From positions 872,208 through 936,207 of the forward strand of contig VXAA01003830.1 of assembly GCA_013399115.1 (NCBI GenBank): 64,000 nt of DNA. Reading direction: 5' to 3'. The stretch is from Anseranas semipalmata (Eukaryota; Chordata; Aves; Anseriformes; Anseranatidae). The number at the start of each line of letters is the position of its first letter. The stretch's first letter is position 1. The notes below the pieces were generated by a model. It was not told where the DNA came from. It searched no databases and saw only the letters and a list, made by a program, of their open reading frames with translations. Made by a program: the position numbers and the translations under genes. Shown in pieces: positions 36,025 to 48,369 of the stretch.

Positions 36025-39000
36025 ACTCCAGCATCAAAGATGGGATTGCTCTGGCAGCACCCAGGGCTAAGAGTTGGGATCAGAAACTACTAACGGGGCT
36101 TTTTTTTTTTCTTTCGAGGACTTAGTTCCCTTGGTTTAAGAATGAGGATTAACTCTTAATTTGAGGCAGTGCCTTTAACCTTACCTAACAACAGAGCTGG
36201 AGAGAACTGCTGTTTGTCCACGATTCAGACTGTTTACAGCACGGCGTGTTAAAGCAATTAAAGGTTCTTAAAACTAAAATGCTCCTGAACAGTTTGCTAT
36301 TAGGTCCATTTGCGCATGCAGTGTCAGCAAGTCAAACAGTATCTTTGACTCAATGCTCTAAGAAAGTTTGAGCCTGGGTAATAACTTTTCTTTAATAATG
36401 CAAATTTCAGAAAATAATGAGAACATTTGCATGCTCCCTCAACAAAGAGGGGCATTTCAAAGTCTCGGGGAACAGCCCCGGCAATAAGAAATGTTCTTGT
36501 TCTCATGTGTCAAACTGCTTTGCTTTTCCTCTTTCCTGCTGACCGAGGGGTTTCATGCTGGAAATGCTAATCGCGCTCTCGTTTGCAATAGCTCACCCTC
36601 TTGTTCTTACTGTCTATAGAAACCTGCAATTCACCCAAATCCCCGTCAACCACAGCATTCACTACAGCACATCTATATGCCCACACATGCTTTACCCAGG
36701 AACTCCTCCACACATCCACATGCATGAATCACCGCAGAATTCACAGCAAAGGCTGAAATCTCCCAAGTGTTGAGCTAAAGAAGATGAATCCTCTCGCTTT
36801 TCTCTCTGCTGCCAAGTTCTTAGCTTTATGCTCCCATGCAATCATCAGATTAAAAAGCTTGGTTTCCACAAACTTTGAAATCGAGCTTATCTGAGAGCCA
36901 GAAGATCAGAAGCCAAGGGTGACTTCTGCGGAGGCACAGGCACTGCCTGGACAAGCTAAACAATCATTAGGAAAACTTGAAAACAAAGACACAAAATATT
37001 TTCCAAGGACTCAACAGGAATGTAGAACAATGTGAATAATATTATGAAAGTAAGAGATTTAGGGTCCCTAAAACAGTCCAAGAATACTGCTGCAGGCTAG
37101 CACAAGACATTGGAGAGAAAGCCCTTTTAGCTGACATAAGAATGAAAATCGTGGTTTGTTGATAGCAGGCAAGATGCAAAGCTGTACTATACGACAAAAT
37201 CTAGGTTTTTAAGGTTTCCTCCTACTATAACCCATGTACGATGTCCATGCACCACAACGGGCTCATCCAGTGCAGATTCACTTTGGCAATTTAAATTTGC
37301 TCCAAAAATTTCTAACAGACCAGGCAGCTTTATGTCAAATCAGCTATCACCTGTTCTCCTGTACGAAGCTGGCAGAAAACCAGAAAGGCAGTGTGCACTC
37401 CATATCCTGTGCTCCGGCTAATTGAACAGAAATGCAATCAGCTCAGTCCGCCAGACCTGGAACAAATTTGTCCTGCTGGGTGATCTGGTGGCTCCCAGAT
37501 CTGGCAGAAACGCCTGGCACTCCGACCTGCATGGAGAGAGTCAGAAGTCATCCGTTCCTCCATACTCGCGTCTCTCGTGCAGAACGAAGGTGCCTTCAGT
37601 GTTCCTGAAACTGCACCATGAAAAGGTGGACAGAGCGGTCTTTTTGCTGGAGGACTGACACTGACCCCAGGAGAGCAATTAATGTGACCAAATGCAGGTG
37701 TCTGCTGTCTTTTTATGTCCCAGGGTCTTCTGCCCAGCCTTCACGTGCTCCTCCAAGAAGGTGCAGATGTCCTTTATGTCCCCAACCACATCTGCCAGGC
37801 CTGTGCAGATGCCTTGGATGCATCTCAACTGCTCGAGATGCCCGAAGCCCTCTCCTCAGGTCCCCACAGTGCTGATGAGGAAGCAAGGCTGCACAGGAAC
37901 CATCAGTACCACGCGTTCCCCTCCAACAAGAAGACCACTTGCACAAGCCCACAAAGCGCCTTCCAGATAGAAACAGGGAAACCCAGCTTACGTCGTGATT
38001 TGGCTTTCTGGAGGGAAACAACTCAGCTGTGGCTGACACATTATACTCATTAACACAGCACAGCGGTTCTGAGAAATCTTCCCTTTCAGTTACATTTGTG
38101 GAAAGCAGAATGATGTTGGGATGCCGAATGTCTGAAGAAAATACCAGTTTGGGATTGCTTTCAACCCCTAACACCTCACCCCTGTCTCAGGTTTAAAAGC
38201 CAGGTAGTTCAATCACATTTAAAGTACCTCTACACAACAAGATCTCTGAAAAATGATGGCTTGGTTTTTAACAATCTGACTGTATGTTTCACTGCGACTC
38301 CTCTGATGATGGAGGATGTGAAGCTTCTTGAAAATGCTGTTGAAAACCTTTAAATTTCATTTGTAAAGAGAAGCACTGTGAAGAGAAGCAACAACAAGTA
38401 AAAAAAAAAATAAAGACTCCAGTTTTTCCATTTCACCTGTGCTATTTATTTACAATAGAAAGCTCTGCATTACCTGCTAACTCTGAATGCATCACAGAGG
38501 GTAGAAGAAATGAGCGAATAGCACTTTCTAGCCCTAAGATAATGACAGCCATCAGCTCAGAAGACAGTGTGGGAAATGACTTCCAGGGGAAGCCCTGATT
38601 TGCTTTGTTACGCAAGGAAAAAAACCACCCAAACTTAAAACTCTATTACGCTTCCCCTAATCTGCACAAAACTTTGTGATGGATAATAGGGTCTTCAAAA
38701 TGATCCTAAAACATCTCTTCAATGAAAGGTCACTTGCCTGTGTATAAGATCTATCTGAATACACTTATGCTGATGTAATATCCACTCTCCCACTACAGAG
38801 GAAAGGTTGCATTCAGGGAAAGCACTTATCAAGATTAAATTTACATTTTCTGAGATTGTCAAAAAGTGCTTTTCATGAAGAACAACTGCAGAAGCTGCGT
38901 TCACATTTAGAAACACTGCAAAAAGCCTTTTCTGAAATAGGCTTTGCTACTCCTGGCACTAGAAAAGCCACAAAGGGCTTGACTTATTGTTTTTAAAGAA

Positions 39001-41500
39001 AAGTGTTGATGGCTCTGAGATTAAAAAAAATATATCAAAATTAATTCAGAATTGCATGTAAATGAGAGAGAGGTTCATACCCCGAACTGCACGCTTAACT
39101 ACATCTCCGACTCAGGACCTCCAGAGGCATGTCTATACACACCAGCATGCACAATACCCTTACTGCTTTTATGTAGGTCTCAGCCCAGTAGAAAATACAT
39201 TTCTATACATTACATTACATACATGGGGGGACATAGAGCAGCACTCGTCAACAAAAAGCTGACTCTCAAGTTCAGCATATTAAGTTGGGTTGTTCAGACG
39301 ACGTTAGCGAAGTCATTTGCCAAATGGGTTGTTACAGCTCAAAATTCCTGACCACAAGAAGAGAGTTATTGGACAAATTAATCCTTCCTGTTCTGTGCTC
39401 TGAAACATCAACAATTTGTCTGGGTTACAGTCTGCACTGAAGCTTTTCCGGTGTCCTATGAGAAATGAGTCTGGTATGCTTAGTCCAGCTTCCAGAGATC
39501 TAACGTTTCTGCACCACAAACATTACAACCTCAGTTATTGTTACCCTTGCTGGCAGCTCTCAGCAGAGACCTCAAGGACTGCATTTGCCTCAGACCAGCA
39601 GTGACTAACCACTGCAGAGCCTATGTTCAATGAAAGGGAGCTTTGCTGCTCCATCAATAGACCCAAGACTTGGCTTTATTCAAGAGGAGGAACCTCAGGC
39701 AAGTTGAAAGACTGAAAGAGTTTGCTGTATTACTGTTACCTGGGCTGGGACTACATCTGTTTCCTAGAAATGTCAATAATTATGTGCTGTTGAAAACGAG
39801 AAGCTATGAGCCATTCCTTAAAAGCATTCTCATTTTGATAAATTTTTGCCACTTGTAGGCATTAAACATTTAGACCTGACAGAAATAATTTGGGGAGATC
39901 ACGTTGAAGAGGCCCTGTAAGCAAAGAGCAGCTTCATTCTAAATTTTTGTTGTTGTTTTTGTTTTTGCTAGAAATGATTTCAAAGGTGTAGAAATTTGGT
40001 GTGCTAGATCATGAACATCTTAGTTCACTGAGATGGTTTTATTCTTTTCCTGATTTCTGAACGTATTGAGGATATTCTCCTACGTAACTTTAAGAACTAC
40101 ATAACTTCATTGCCAAAACCAACAGTAATTAACAAAAAGACCAAGCTAGGATATCTCTTTCTATGCACATGCATGTAAGTATACATCAGGCAAGAATAAG
40201 CACAGCCTTCTCGTCCAATAGCTCCCTTTAGCTCTAAAAAAATGACTCCCCAAACCTTCTTTCTTGGCCAAATTTGAGTTACCTTGATAGATATTCCATA
40301 AAGTTTTTTTTTTTCCTTTCCTCTCAAGGCAGAAAAAAAATCAAAGTAATTAAAAACCAAGAATAGGCTCCTCCTGACTAGCAATAAAAGCTCATCACTC
40401 TCACCAACTTTCTTACTTGCAAACAGCAAGCTTTTCTTTTCAGCCTGAGTAAAACTACCCTCGTCTTCAGCAAGGAACTAATGCTGATTTCTAGTGATAT
40501 TTGATGTATCGCACCTCTTGGAAGCGGTGGAAAAGGAAACAACAGCATTGCTAAGGGACGAGATGAAATCTGCTGTGTCTGGTGGCAGTAGCCCAAGGCT
40601 GGAGGCATGATGTGCTGGAATACCACCACAGAGGCTGCTTCACATCCTGGAGACTGCATTACTGCAGCATCACCTTTTAGCCAGGCTGGCTGTGAGCTGA
40701 CATGGGTAGAAGGAATTTAAGATCAACCATGCTGCTATGCCGCTGACAACTATTAGCACATTGCCTTGCAGAAATCTGGGAGAGGCATTCTGCGCAAAGA
40801 AGGTCACATCTGCTTCTTTCCGTGGTGGTCTGACATCTCAAAATAATAAATTGGACCTTTCCTCTGCCCTTCTTTCTCCTTCCTTCAAGAGACAGCACGC
40901 CAAGAAATCAAGGCTGACCAGCTCTGGGTTATTCTGCTGTTCATCAAATAAAATCTCTATTAGTGGCCAAAGCGAAAGGCAATTGAGGAAGGACAGAAGG
41001 GGTATTTTTATAGAAGTTCTTCATCTAGTGAGCACACACACGCACACAAAATAGCAAAAAAGCAGCACTTGTGGGACAATGCAGATCCTTCCTCCAGACT
41101 TCTGTCTACGCACCATGGAAGCGATTCAAAAACAGACCAAGATGAAGTTTGGTGCCAAATTCTGGCTAGCACAGACCCATTCATCACTCGAACACTGGTG
41201 ATACACATGACCTCCCTGGGTATGGTCTATACTGTATTAATATCATCTTGCCACTGCATAAATTTACATTCCCAGCATCCTGCACAAGCCTGAAAAAATA
41301 GTTAGCCATTCCAGGAAGAATTATCTCCTTTAATATTCATAACTATGGAACAAGAGAGATCTAAACACCAAAACCAACCAATTTAACTGCTCTGCTGTCT
41401 GCAACACTGCACAGAGCTGAGCAGACAGATCCTAAACCTCTGCCATAAATTCAGAACAAAAATTCTTTCCCTGTTATGGAAGTAACGGTTGATTTATAGC
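36025..41500. other. Intron 1 stretch without recognised genes
   Basis: AT-rich intronic DNA with A/T runs (36098, 38401, 40303) and a short (CA)n at 41032-41048. Open frames up to 153 codons have no recognisable domain. Confidence 0.55.
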
Positions 41501-41504
41501 CGCA

Positions 41505-41605
41505 GAAAATAAAGTAGGCAGGTTAGGGAACTTCTCCAAGGTGGCAGAGCATCGGTGCTGGCTGGGCACCAGCAGCTGGTACCCGACCTCCTGCACTAAG
41601 GCAGC
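41505..41605 (-). mobile_element. MIR-like SINE fragment
   Basis: CAGGTTAGGGAACTTCTCCA AGGTGGCAGAGC, then GGTACCCGACCTCCTGCACT, follows the reverse-complement MIR tail (aggttaagtaacttgcccaaggtcac, then aacccaggtctgtctgactcc). Moderately diverged. Confidence 0.5.
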
Positions 41606-41609
41606 AGCT

Positions 41610-44600
41610 GGTTCACGTGCTCTGGTGAGCACACAGGGCTGGGAAGGCTGCTTCTCCCAAAGCCACCTCGCTGCATCGTATCCCCCAAAAGAAAAAAAAA
41701 AGATGCAGATTTTGAACAATTTCTGATGAGAAAAAGCTCCTCTCTACAAGCTCACTGTGACTACAGCAAAATGGAAAGAAAAAACCCTCCTCAAAACCTG
41801 TATTAAATATTGATGCTGGTACACTTAATCCCTGGATATATGGGTGTACGTATGTGTACTCACATCCTTTCCAAAAAAACTTCACAAAGCCTCTTGGCAA
41901 GGGTGTTTCCTTTGTACCAGTTCAAAAGAAAGAGACAGAAAATAATAGCTGCCTCCCTGCAAACAAGCGCTGCTTGGAGGGCTGGAAACACAGAGCTACC
42001 AGAGGTTATTTTTTTATTAATTAGAGCACAAAGAACCCTGGGTTGTCCCTAGTTAGGGTGTCTTTGGGCGGTTTGGCTTTTCTCGACGGGCAGCTGATGG
42101 AGGCTTCGGGGCACCCTGCAGCAGGAAGCCAAAGGCTCTCACTGCAGGAAAGCTTCTCGAGCGAGGACAAGGAGAGTTTGAGCAGCAGTGGTTTCACAGA
42201 GGAGATGTAGGTGATGGTTGGGGTTGTCTCACACAGCTCCTGAAATCCCAGCCCGCAACAACAAAACCCTTCCACTTCAGCCCGGCTGGTTTTCACATGA
42301 CTGAGGAGGGAAAGGCCCCAAGGGCAGGCAGGCAGGGAGAGCCATCAGGAAAGCAAGCAGAGGGAGAAGAAAAGAGAATGGAAGTGGATGTTACAGATTC
42401 AGATATTTAAATATAACCCTACCATCCCTAATATGCCAGAGCACAGGGTCTCAATTTAAAGATTAAAAATAGCTTAGACTGCAAAAATGAACCCTGTAGG
42501 ATGGGCATGTCTTGAAATATTCAGCACTGGAAGTCATGAAACTTTTTTTCTATTGCAAAACAAAGTCCGAGCATTGAAAACTTAACCACTCTGGATCATC
42601 CAAAAATCCTGGGAAGTCACCTGAACATCTCCAGACATGACAGAGAAAGAACAAATAGTTCCTGCAAAAAATTGTTCATAAACTACGTGCTCATTCCTTA
42701 TTAAACACCACAGATAAGGAGGGCTGTTTCGCAGAAGGGAAGCTGTGGGCTGGTGTGTGGCCATCCACAGCCACACACTCACACTCCCGTGCCCGAGTTT
42801 CCTGAATTCTCATTTTTCATTTCTTGTTCTCCTGGGAAGACAGCTCAGACAGGGTCTGGCCTCACCCTGAGATAAACCTCCTTGTTCTTGTCAAAAGCAG
42901 AGCCGTGTGAATGACAGCACAGTGAGAGCAGTATTTTAACTCTTCCTCTTAGAAACAGATTAAAGAATCAGCAGCCCAGCATTAGCGCTAGCACAGGCTG
43001 CAAAAAACTAACCAAAACTAACCAATACCCAGATCTTTCAAAATCACTGGCATTTCATTTAAGTATCAGCTGACATATTCTTATGTGCAATTCTAACAGC
43101 AGCATATCAAACGATGCTTGTGATGTGGTAATGCATCCCATCAAATTAAGAAAAGTTCAAAAATAAAATGAATTGCCAATTGTGAACTGACTCCTTGGTA
43201 AGCACAACACTGCTGCCCACTGTGGTTTTACCAGGCGCAGTCCATCCAAATCCTCAGCCATCCTTGTAAAGAACGGTGTTTTGGATTCAGCTGTACTGCA
43301 TCTGCCTGAAGATCAAAACATGCTTTTCAAAAAATTACAAAACCCTGAATTAAGTAAATAAATGCATAAGCTGAGGGCAGAAGTATCTTGGAAGTATACC
43401 CAAGAGTAAAGTTAACAAGCAGCAGAATTAGAAATAAAACTGATCTCTAGATTCAGATTTCTTTTAAATTGGAGGTATTTTTAAAGTTGTGAAGAAGCTG
43501 AGCCACTGGGATGCAAAAACAAGTATCTATTTCTTTAAATTACTTTAAAAGGTAACTTTATACATCAGAGCCCATGACTGTTCAAGTATTTTCAGGAAAT
43601 TTGCTGAAAACTCATTAGTATGCCTTTTATATGGCATACTGTAGTCTGATACAGAGGGAATAGCCATAGGTACCACATTTGCATTTTTATGTAGGCATTT
43701 ACATGAATAAATGAAGTGTTTTGTATGTCTGGATTCCCATTTAGACACAAATCTCTGTTTCCGAGATCACATTTTCAGGAGCATGCTGAAAACACAGCCT
43801 TTAAACAACGTCTTGCTGCAGCAGCCTTCACACAGCATGGCAGTGAGCTTGCAATTTTAAACTCATTTTTCCTCTGCATCTCCAGAGTTGTGCAAGTCCC
43901 TCTGAGTATTTTAACCCCCTACAAGCACGCCTGTTTACCCATGGCAGCACTACAGCTTCCAGCTAACTCATTCCTATAAAAATGATCCTCTCCATACCCT
44001 GTTTTGGAATTTGCTCCATCATTTCCAGAGAAGATCCAGTGAGACCTACAGAAGCATCCTGGCCACACGTCCCAGTCATTAAAAAAGTGGACCATGGGGG
44101 AAAAAAAGCGATTAACCAAACTATCCCCCAGATGGGTGACGGGGCACTGCCGGGGGCCCTGGCCGTGCCCGGCCCACGGAGGGCTGCTCTGCCCACGCGG
44201 GCCCGGGTCCTGCTGTGGATTTCCTGCCTGAAGGGGCAGATATTGGAACCTTGTGCTTCAGTGCTTCGTTCATTCACCAGCACGTCAAATCGCGGCTTAA
44301 CAGCATTTCCAATTTCTAAAAGGAACGCGTTCGGTTCAGAAATAAGCTGTACGCGCTCAACTTGCTGCGAGACAAAAGGCAAAAAAATCCCCCACGCTGT
44401 TGTTTAAAAAACAACCCACGCCACCCCTCGCTGCAGCACTGCCTTTTGTTAAATCCCGTGAAATGTTACAAAGAGCTACTTGCTTCCATCCCCACAGAAT
44501 TCCCCTTAAAAACCCCACCGCTGAGGTGCAAGGCCATAATTTCAAGTCCTGGCAAAGCTGTATTTTCTGAAGGACAGCGCCAGCGTCTCCCCGCTGTCCC

Positions 44601-45190
44601 TGGGGCCCAGTGACCCCACAGCTGGTGGGCAGGGGGCTGGCACCCACAAGGCCACGCACGGCTTGAAACGACCCCGAACCACACAGCCCCCTCAGCGCAC
44701 ACGTGTTTTTTCTTCAATTCCCATCCCCTGCTCACCATCTCTGATGTGAAAGCTAAAAAAGCCTATAAAGTGCCTAAGTTACTCCATTTTTTTTTTAAAG
44801 GCTCAGACATTAAACTACTCGGTGAACAACTGTTTTCAGGTGTGAGAACAGCAGATGAATCGTTATTTTTACCACGTTCCACATTAAAAGCAGAAATCCC
44901 CTAACTGAAAACAAGAAAGCGGAGAGCCCGGTTTTGCCAATATGGCAGCAGAAGGTAAGAACCATGGTCTGCCATGAAGGGACACTGTGAAATCCTGGCA
45001 ACCCCAGCCCGCATACTCTGAATTCAGGATTTAATACGTGCAGCTTGGCCACCAGGTAAAAACCTCCAGGAGCTCCTGTCAGCCCCACCAGCCCTGTCAG
45101 CCGCTTGCAGCCATCCACCACACAGCACCCTCATGCCCCACCAGAAGGTCCTGCTCCACCACTGGGCTTCAAGGCCTGCTTCTCGGCCCC
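41610..45190. other. Intron 1 stretch without recognised genes
   Basis: Mostly AT-rich intronic DNA. A small CpG-rich patch lies at 44130-44215. Two overlapping frames of about 140 codons there (43963-44407) are mirror images of one another on opposite strands and unsupported. Confidence 0.55.
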
Positions 45191-45194
45191 ACAA

Positions 45195-45463
45195 AGTAAG
45201 ACAAGGGTGAGGAAATGCTCTCAAGTTGCACCCGGGAGGTTTAGATTGGATATTATGAAGAATTTCTTCAAAGAGAGGGCGGTCAAGCATTGGAACAGGC
45301 TGCCCAGGGAAGTGGTGGAGTTGCCATGCCTGGAGGTATTTAAGAGATGTGTGGATGTTACACTAAGGGACATGGTTTAAGTGGCGGGACTCGGTACGTC
45401 AGATTGATGGTTGGACTTCATGATCCTGAAGGTCTTTTCAACCTAGATAATTCTATGATTCTA
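45195..45463 (+). mobile_element. CR1 LINE, 3' end fragment
   Basis: It encodes the C-terminus of the CR1 polymerase in one open frame ([20 protein letters not shown], then NRLPREVV, then CLEVFKR), ending at the usual stop near 45378. The 3' UTR and terminal ATTCTATGATTCTA follow. The element is truncated at its 5' side in the usual CR1 way. Confidence 0.95.
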
Positions 45464-45539
45464 AGTCTCCAAAATTGTTCAATGTCTAAGGTGTCGGGTT
45501 TTTTTCCCAGCTAATTGTGAGCTGGGAAAATTGTGAGCT

Positions 45540-45583
45540 GTCCTTCTTTCTTTCTTCCTTTCTTTCTTTTTTCTTTTTTCTNT
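45540..45583. repeat. (TTTC)n pyrimidine tract with one ambiguous base
   Basis: TCCTTCTTTCTTTCTTCC and further TTTC units run up to an N at 45582. The tract sits exactly between two same-strand CR1 fragments. The N suggests an unresolved repeat length. Confidence 0.9.
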
Positions 45584-45597
45584 GCTCCAAGCAGAAC

Positions 45598-45856
45598 ATG
45601 AGGGAACGGCATGGAGCTGTAACAGGGGAGGTTCAGGCTGGGTGTTAGGAAAAGGTTCTTCACCGAGAGCGTGGTCGGGCACTGGAACAGGCTCCCCACA
45701 GAAGTGGTCATAGCCCCAAGGCTGCTAAATTTCAAGAAGTGTTTGGTCAGTGCTCTGAGATATATGCTTTAACTCTTAGATTGCCCTGTGTGGACTCAAG
45801 AGTTGGACTTGATGATCCTCATGGGTCCCTTCCAACTCTGGATATTCTATGATTTT
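45598..45856 (+). mobile_element. CR1 LINE, second 3' end fragment
   Basis: AGGTTCAGGCTGGGTGTTAG, GCACTGGAACAGGCTCCCCA, TTGGACTTGATGATCCTCAT and CCTTCCAACTCTGGATATTC follow the CR1 3' order and end in ATTCTATGATTTTA. Its 3' UTR differs from its neighbour's, so it is a separate insertion or subfamily and not a duplication. Confidence 0.93.
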
Positions 45857-45859
45857 AAT

Positions 45860-46730
45860 TGAAAAAACAGCCCAAATACTGTCTGCACAGTAGACGATAT
45901 CATCAAAGTGTCACCCCTCTTCAGCCAGGGACTGCAAAGCATACTCTCAGTTCAGTCTTACCAGCATGGTGAGGGACACGCTGCCAGGAGTCCTCAAGGG
46001 GCTCCAGCGCTATCAAGGCAACCACAGACAGGAACATGTCTCAACAGCATCAAAGGGAGCATTTTCCATCCTGTTAGTTCAACCATATTAGTTTAACGAA
46101 AATGAAAAATGCTCCTTTTGTCCATCAAGACAAAGGCTTCAGACCAGCCCAGGCTGCTGGCTCAGCTGTTTTAGTATTGTCCTGGTTAGTGTGTGTGTAC
46201 AGAAAGTCTGGACTCCTTTCTTTCTGCTCTCAGTGTCCATGTGCTCACAGTGCCTGAACCAAACTCACTGCCCTCCCCTTCTCCTGTGCAGCTACCGCCT
46301 TCGAGCTTTCTTCATGGCCAGTCTATAAAAGAGCCTGAGACTCTTTCTTCCCTGCAAAATGCTTGGAAAGAGTGGCCCAGTGAGTGAGAAACTTGTTTTA
46401 AATAGAGAAAAGGCCACGGGGAAAGAGAGAAACCCCCAGGAAACAGCAGAGCTACTGGCTTCTGTATGCGCACCCACCTAAGGCAAAGGGTTTCCAGACA
46501 AGAGGAGTCCATGAGAGCAGCTCACATTTTACCCTAAAAAACAGACGGCTGCATACGTGCACCGAGTGGCTGAAGACTTGCGTGTTGCTAACACAAGAAA
46601 TAGCAGCGCTGCTAAGGGTGCTAATCGTGTCCTGGAGTGCTGGGTAGCAGCAAGGGCCAAGGAAACACTCTGACCAAAAAGTAGCACAGGGTTTGTAATT
46701 GCAGCAACGCCAAGCACGTTTAAACCCTTC
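45860..46730. other. Intron 1 stretch without recognised features
   Basis: Nothing recognised. The right end leads into the AATAAA/poly(A) tract. Confidence 0.5.
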
Positions 46731-46733
46731 TTT

Positions 46734-46788
46734 AATAAAATAGCCCTCTCACAAAGTAAAAAAAAAAAAAAAAAAGAAAAAGAAAAAG
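46734..46788 (+). other. AATAAA signal followed by poly(A) tract
   Basis: AATAAA at 46734-46739 is followed 18 bp later by an uninterrupted run of 18 A (46758-46775), then GAAAAAGAAAAAG. The geometry is that of a polyadenylated transcript copied into the genome. No parent gene was recognised upstream, so chance is possible. Confidence 0.45.
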
Positions 46789-46811
46789 TGCCTTCAGATA
46801 CTTGCCATTAG

Positions 46812-46825
46812 CCACCAGGAGGCAG
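46812..46825 (+). promoter_or_regulatory. Possible CTCF-like site
   Basis: CCACCAGGAGGCAG matches the CCASYAGRKGGCRS core except at one position. Single-motif evidence only. Confidence 0.25.
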
Positions 46826-46919
46826 GCAAATCTACCCAAGCCCCTGTGGAGCCAAAATGCAACCTGACAGCCGTGCCGCTCCTCAGCAAGAGGACAATAT
46901 GACCAAAGGGAAGCAGTGA

Positions 46920-48090
46920 AATGGCTCCTGTTCTTCAGGCCAAGCTTGACTGTAAGCAAAAATCCTTCCCAAAGGAAGTTATCGGGAACTTATGGAAAGT
47001 GATGGCACAGCCTGTAATCACGGGAGACATGACTACAATTTGCAAAGCACTGGGCACAGCTCAGCCAGGAGAACGGGAAGGGCAGACCCTGGCCCGTGCC
47101 CATTCTACCATGCAGCACCTGACGGCAGAGAAACTCCATGCAACTATTCACTTGTTGGCCAGAAAAAGCAGCAGCAAATTATCTGCCTCGAACCTGGCAA
47201 ACTCACCGAGCTAAGCCCAGGCACAAGGGGAAATGATGGCTCCTTGGTCTGGGTGCAGCTGGAGAAACACAGGAGAAAGGAATGAAGGCATCCATCCTCC
47301 TCCGGGAGCTTGCGCACAACGGGGTCACCCGCAACGTCTGCCCGCGCGAACGCAAACGCACTCAACATCTGTTAAAATGCTGATATATAACTATGAAAAT
47401 GTTGTGAGCATGGGTATAACTACGGTGCACACATCATAGGTATCTCACACCCTGAGAGAAGGCACTTCAAGTAGCTGAATTATCTTGACACAAAGACGGT
47501 ATTTATACATAAATTACAGTAACGTCGCCCCTGCTAACGAGGCTGTCATCCCCCCTGTGTGATTTACTGGGATCTCGTAATGGAAAAGCTTCATTTCCTT
47601 GACACCTGCGCGGTAATGGGGGCGATAATTCCTCCTTGCCCGCTGGGGGTGCTGGACAGGCCGGGTGCGCCGGCTGGTCACCACAGGGCTGCCGCTCGCC
47701 CCGCTGCCGCCCGGGAGCAGGCCTCACCACCGCCTTTGACAGAGTTACAGCCATCGGGCATCTGCCCTCGCATAGCAACGGGCTTCGAGGAAATGGCATC
47801 AGTGTGGGAGTAATTAAAACAAGGGAGGCTCAGCTGCAAGCTGCAAGCTGACTGTGAAACTTAAAATGCTGCTGAAGTGAGCCCTGTCTTAACAAAGACA
47901 TGAAGTATTAGCCTCGTTAGCGCTGCCCTGCATTTCCTTTACAAAACAACGCGCTGTTTTATCCATATTTTAGGTCCGTCATGGCTCCCATACTCCCTCC
48001 CACTGTCGGCACCATTGAGATCTCCTGCGGAAGCAGGCCCCATGCATGTGTGGAAGGGAGCAGCAGGGAGCAAGGGAAGCAGGGTGAGCG
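46920..48090. other. Intron 1 stretch without recognised genes
   Basis: It includes a small CpG-rich patch at 47640-47735. Frames of about 97 codons are unsupported. Confidence 0.5.
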
Positions 48091-48365
48091 ATCACCCAGA
48101 ATCACAGGATGGCTGAGGCTGGCAGGGACCTCTGGGGTCCATCTGGTCCAACCCCTGCTCAAGCAGGGACACCCAGAGCCGCGTGCCCAGGACCACGTCC
48201 AGGCAGCTTGTGAAGATCTCCAAGGAGGGAGACTCCACAACCTCTCTGGGCAACCACTGCTCAGTCACCCGCACAGCACAAAAGTGCTTCCTGATGTTCA
48301 GGGGTAAGCTCCCGTGTTCCAGTTTGTGCCCAGTGCCTCTTGTCCTGTAACAGTGAGAAGTCCCC
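48091..48365 (-). mobile_element. CR1 LINE, 3' end fragment
   Basis: The plus strand begins with the reversed CR1 terminus (CAGAATCACAGGATGG). It continues GGTCCATCTGGTCCAACCCC, TCCAAGGAGGGAGACTCCAC and AAGTGCTTCCTGATGTTCAG. The minus-strand frame reads LNIRKHF, then LPREVVESPSLEIF, the CR1 polymerase C-terminus. It lies in the EXT1 sense orientation. Confidence 0.95.
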
Positions 48366-48369
48366 AACA

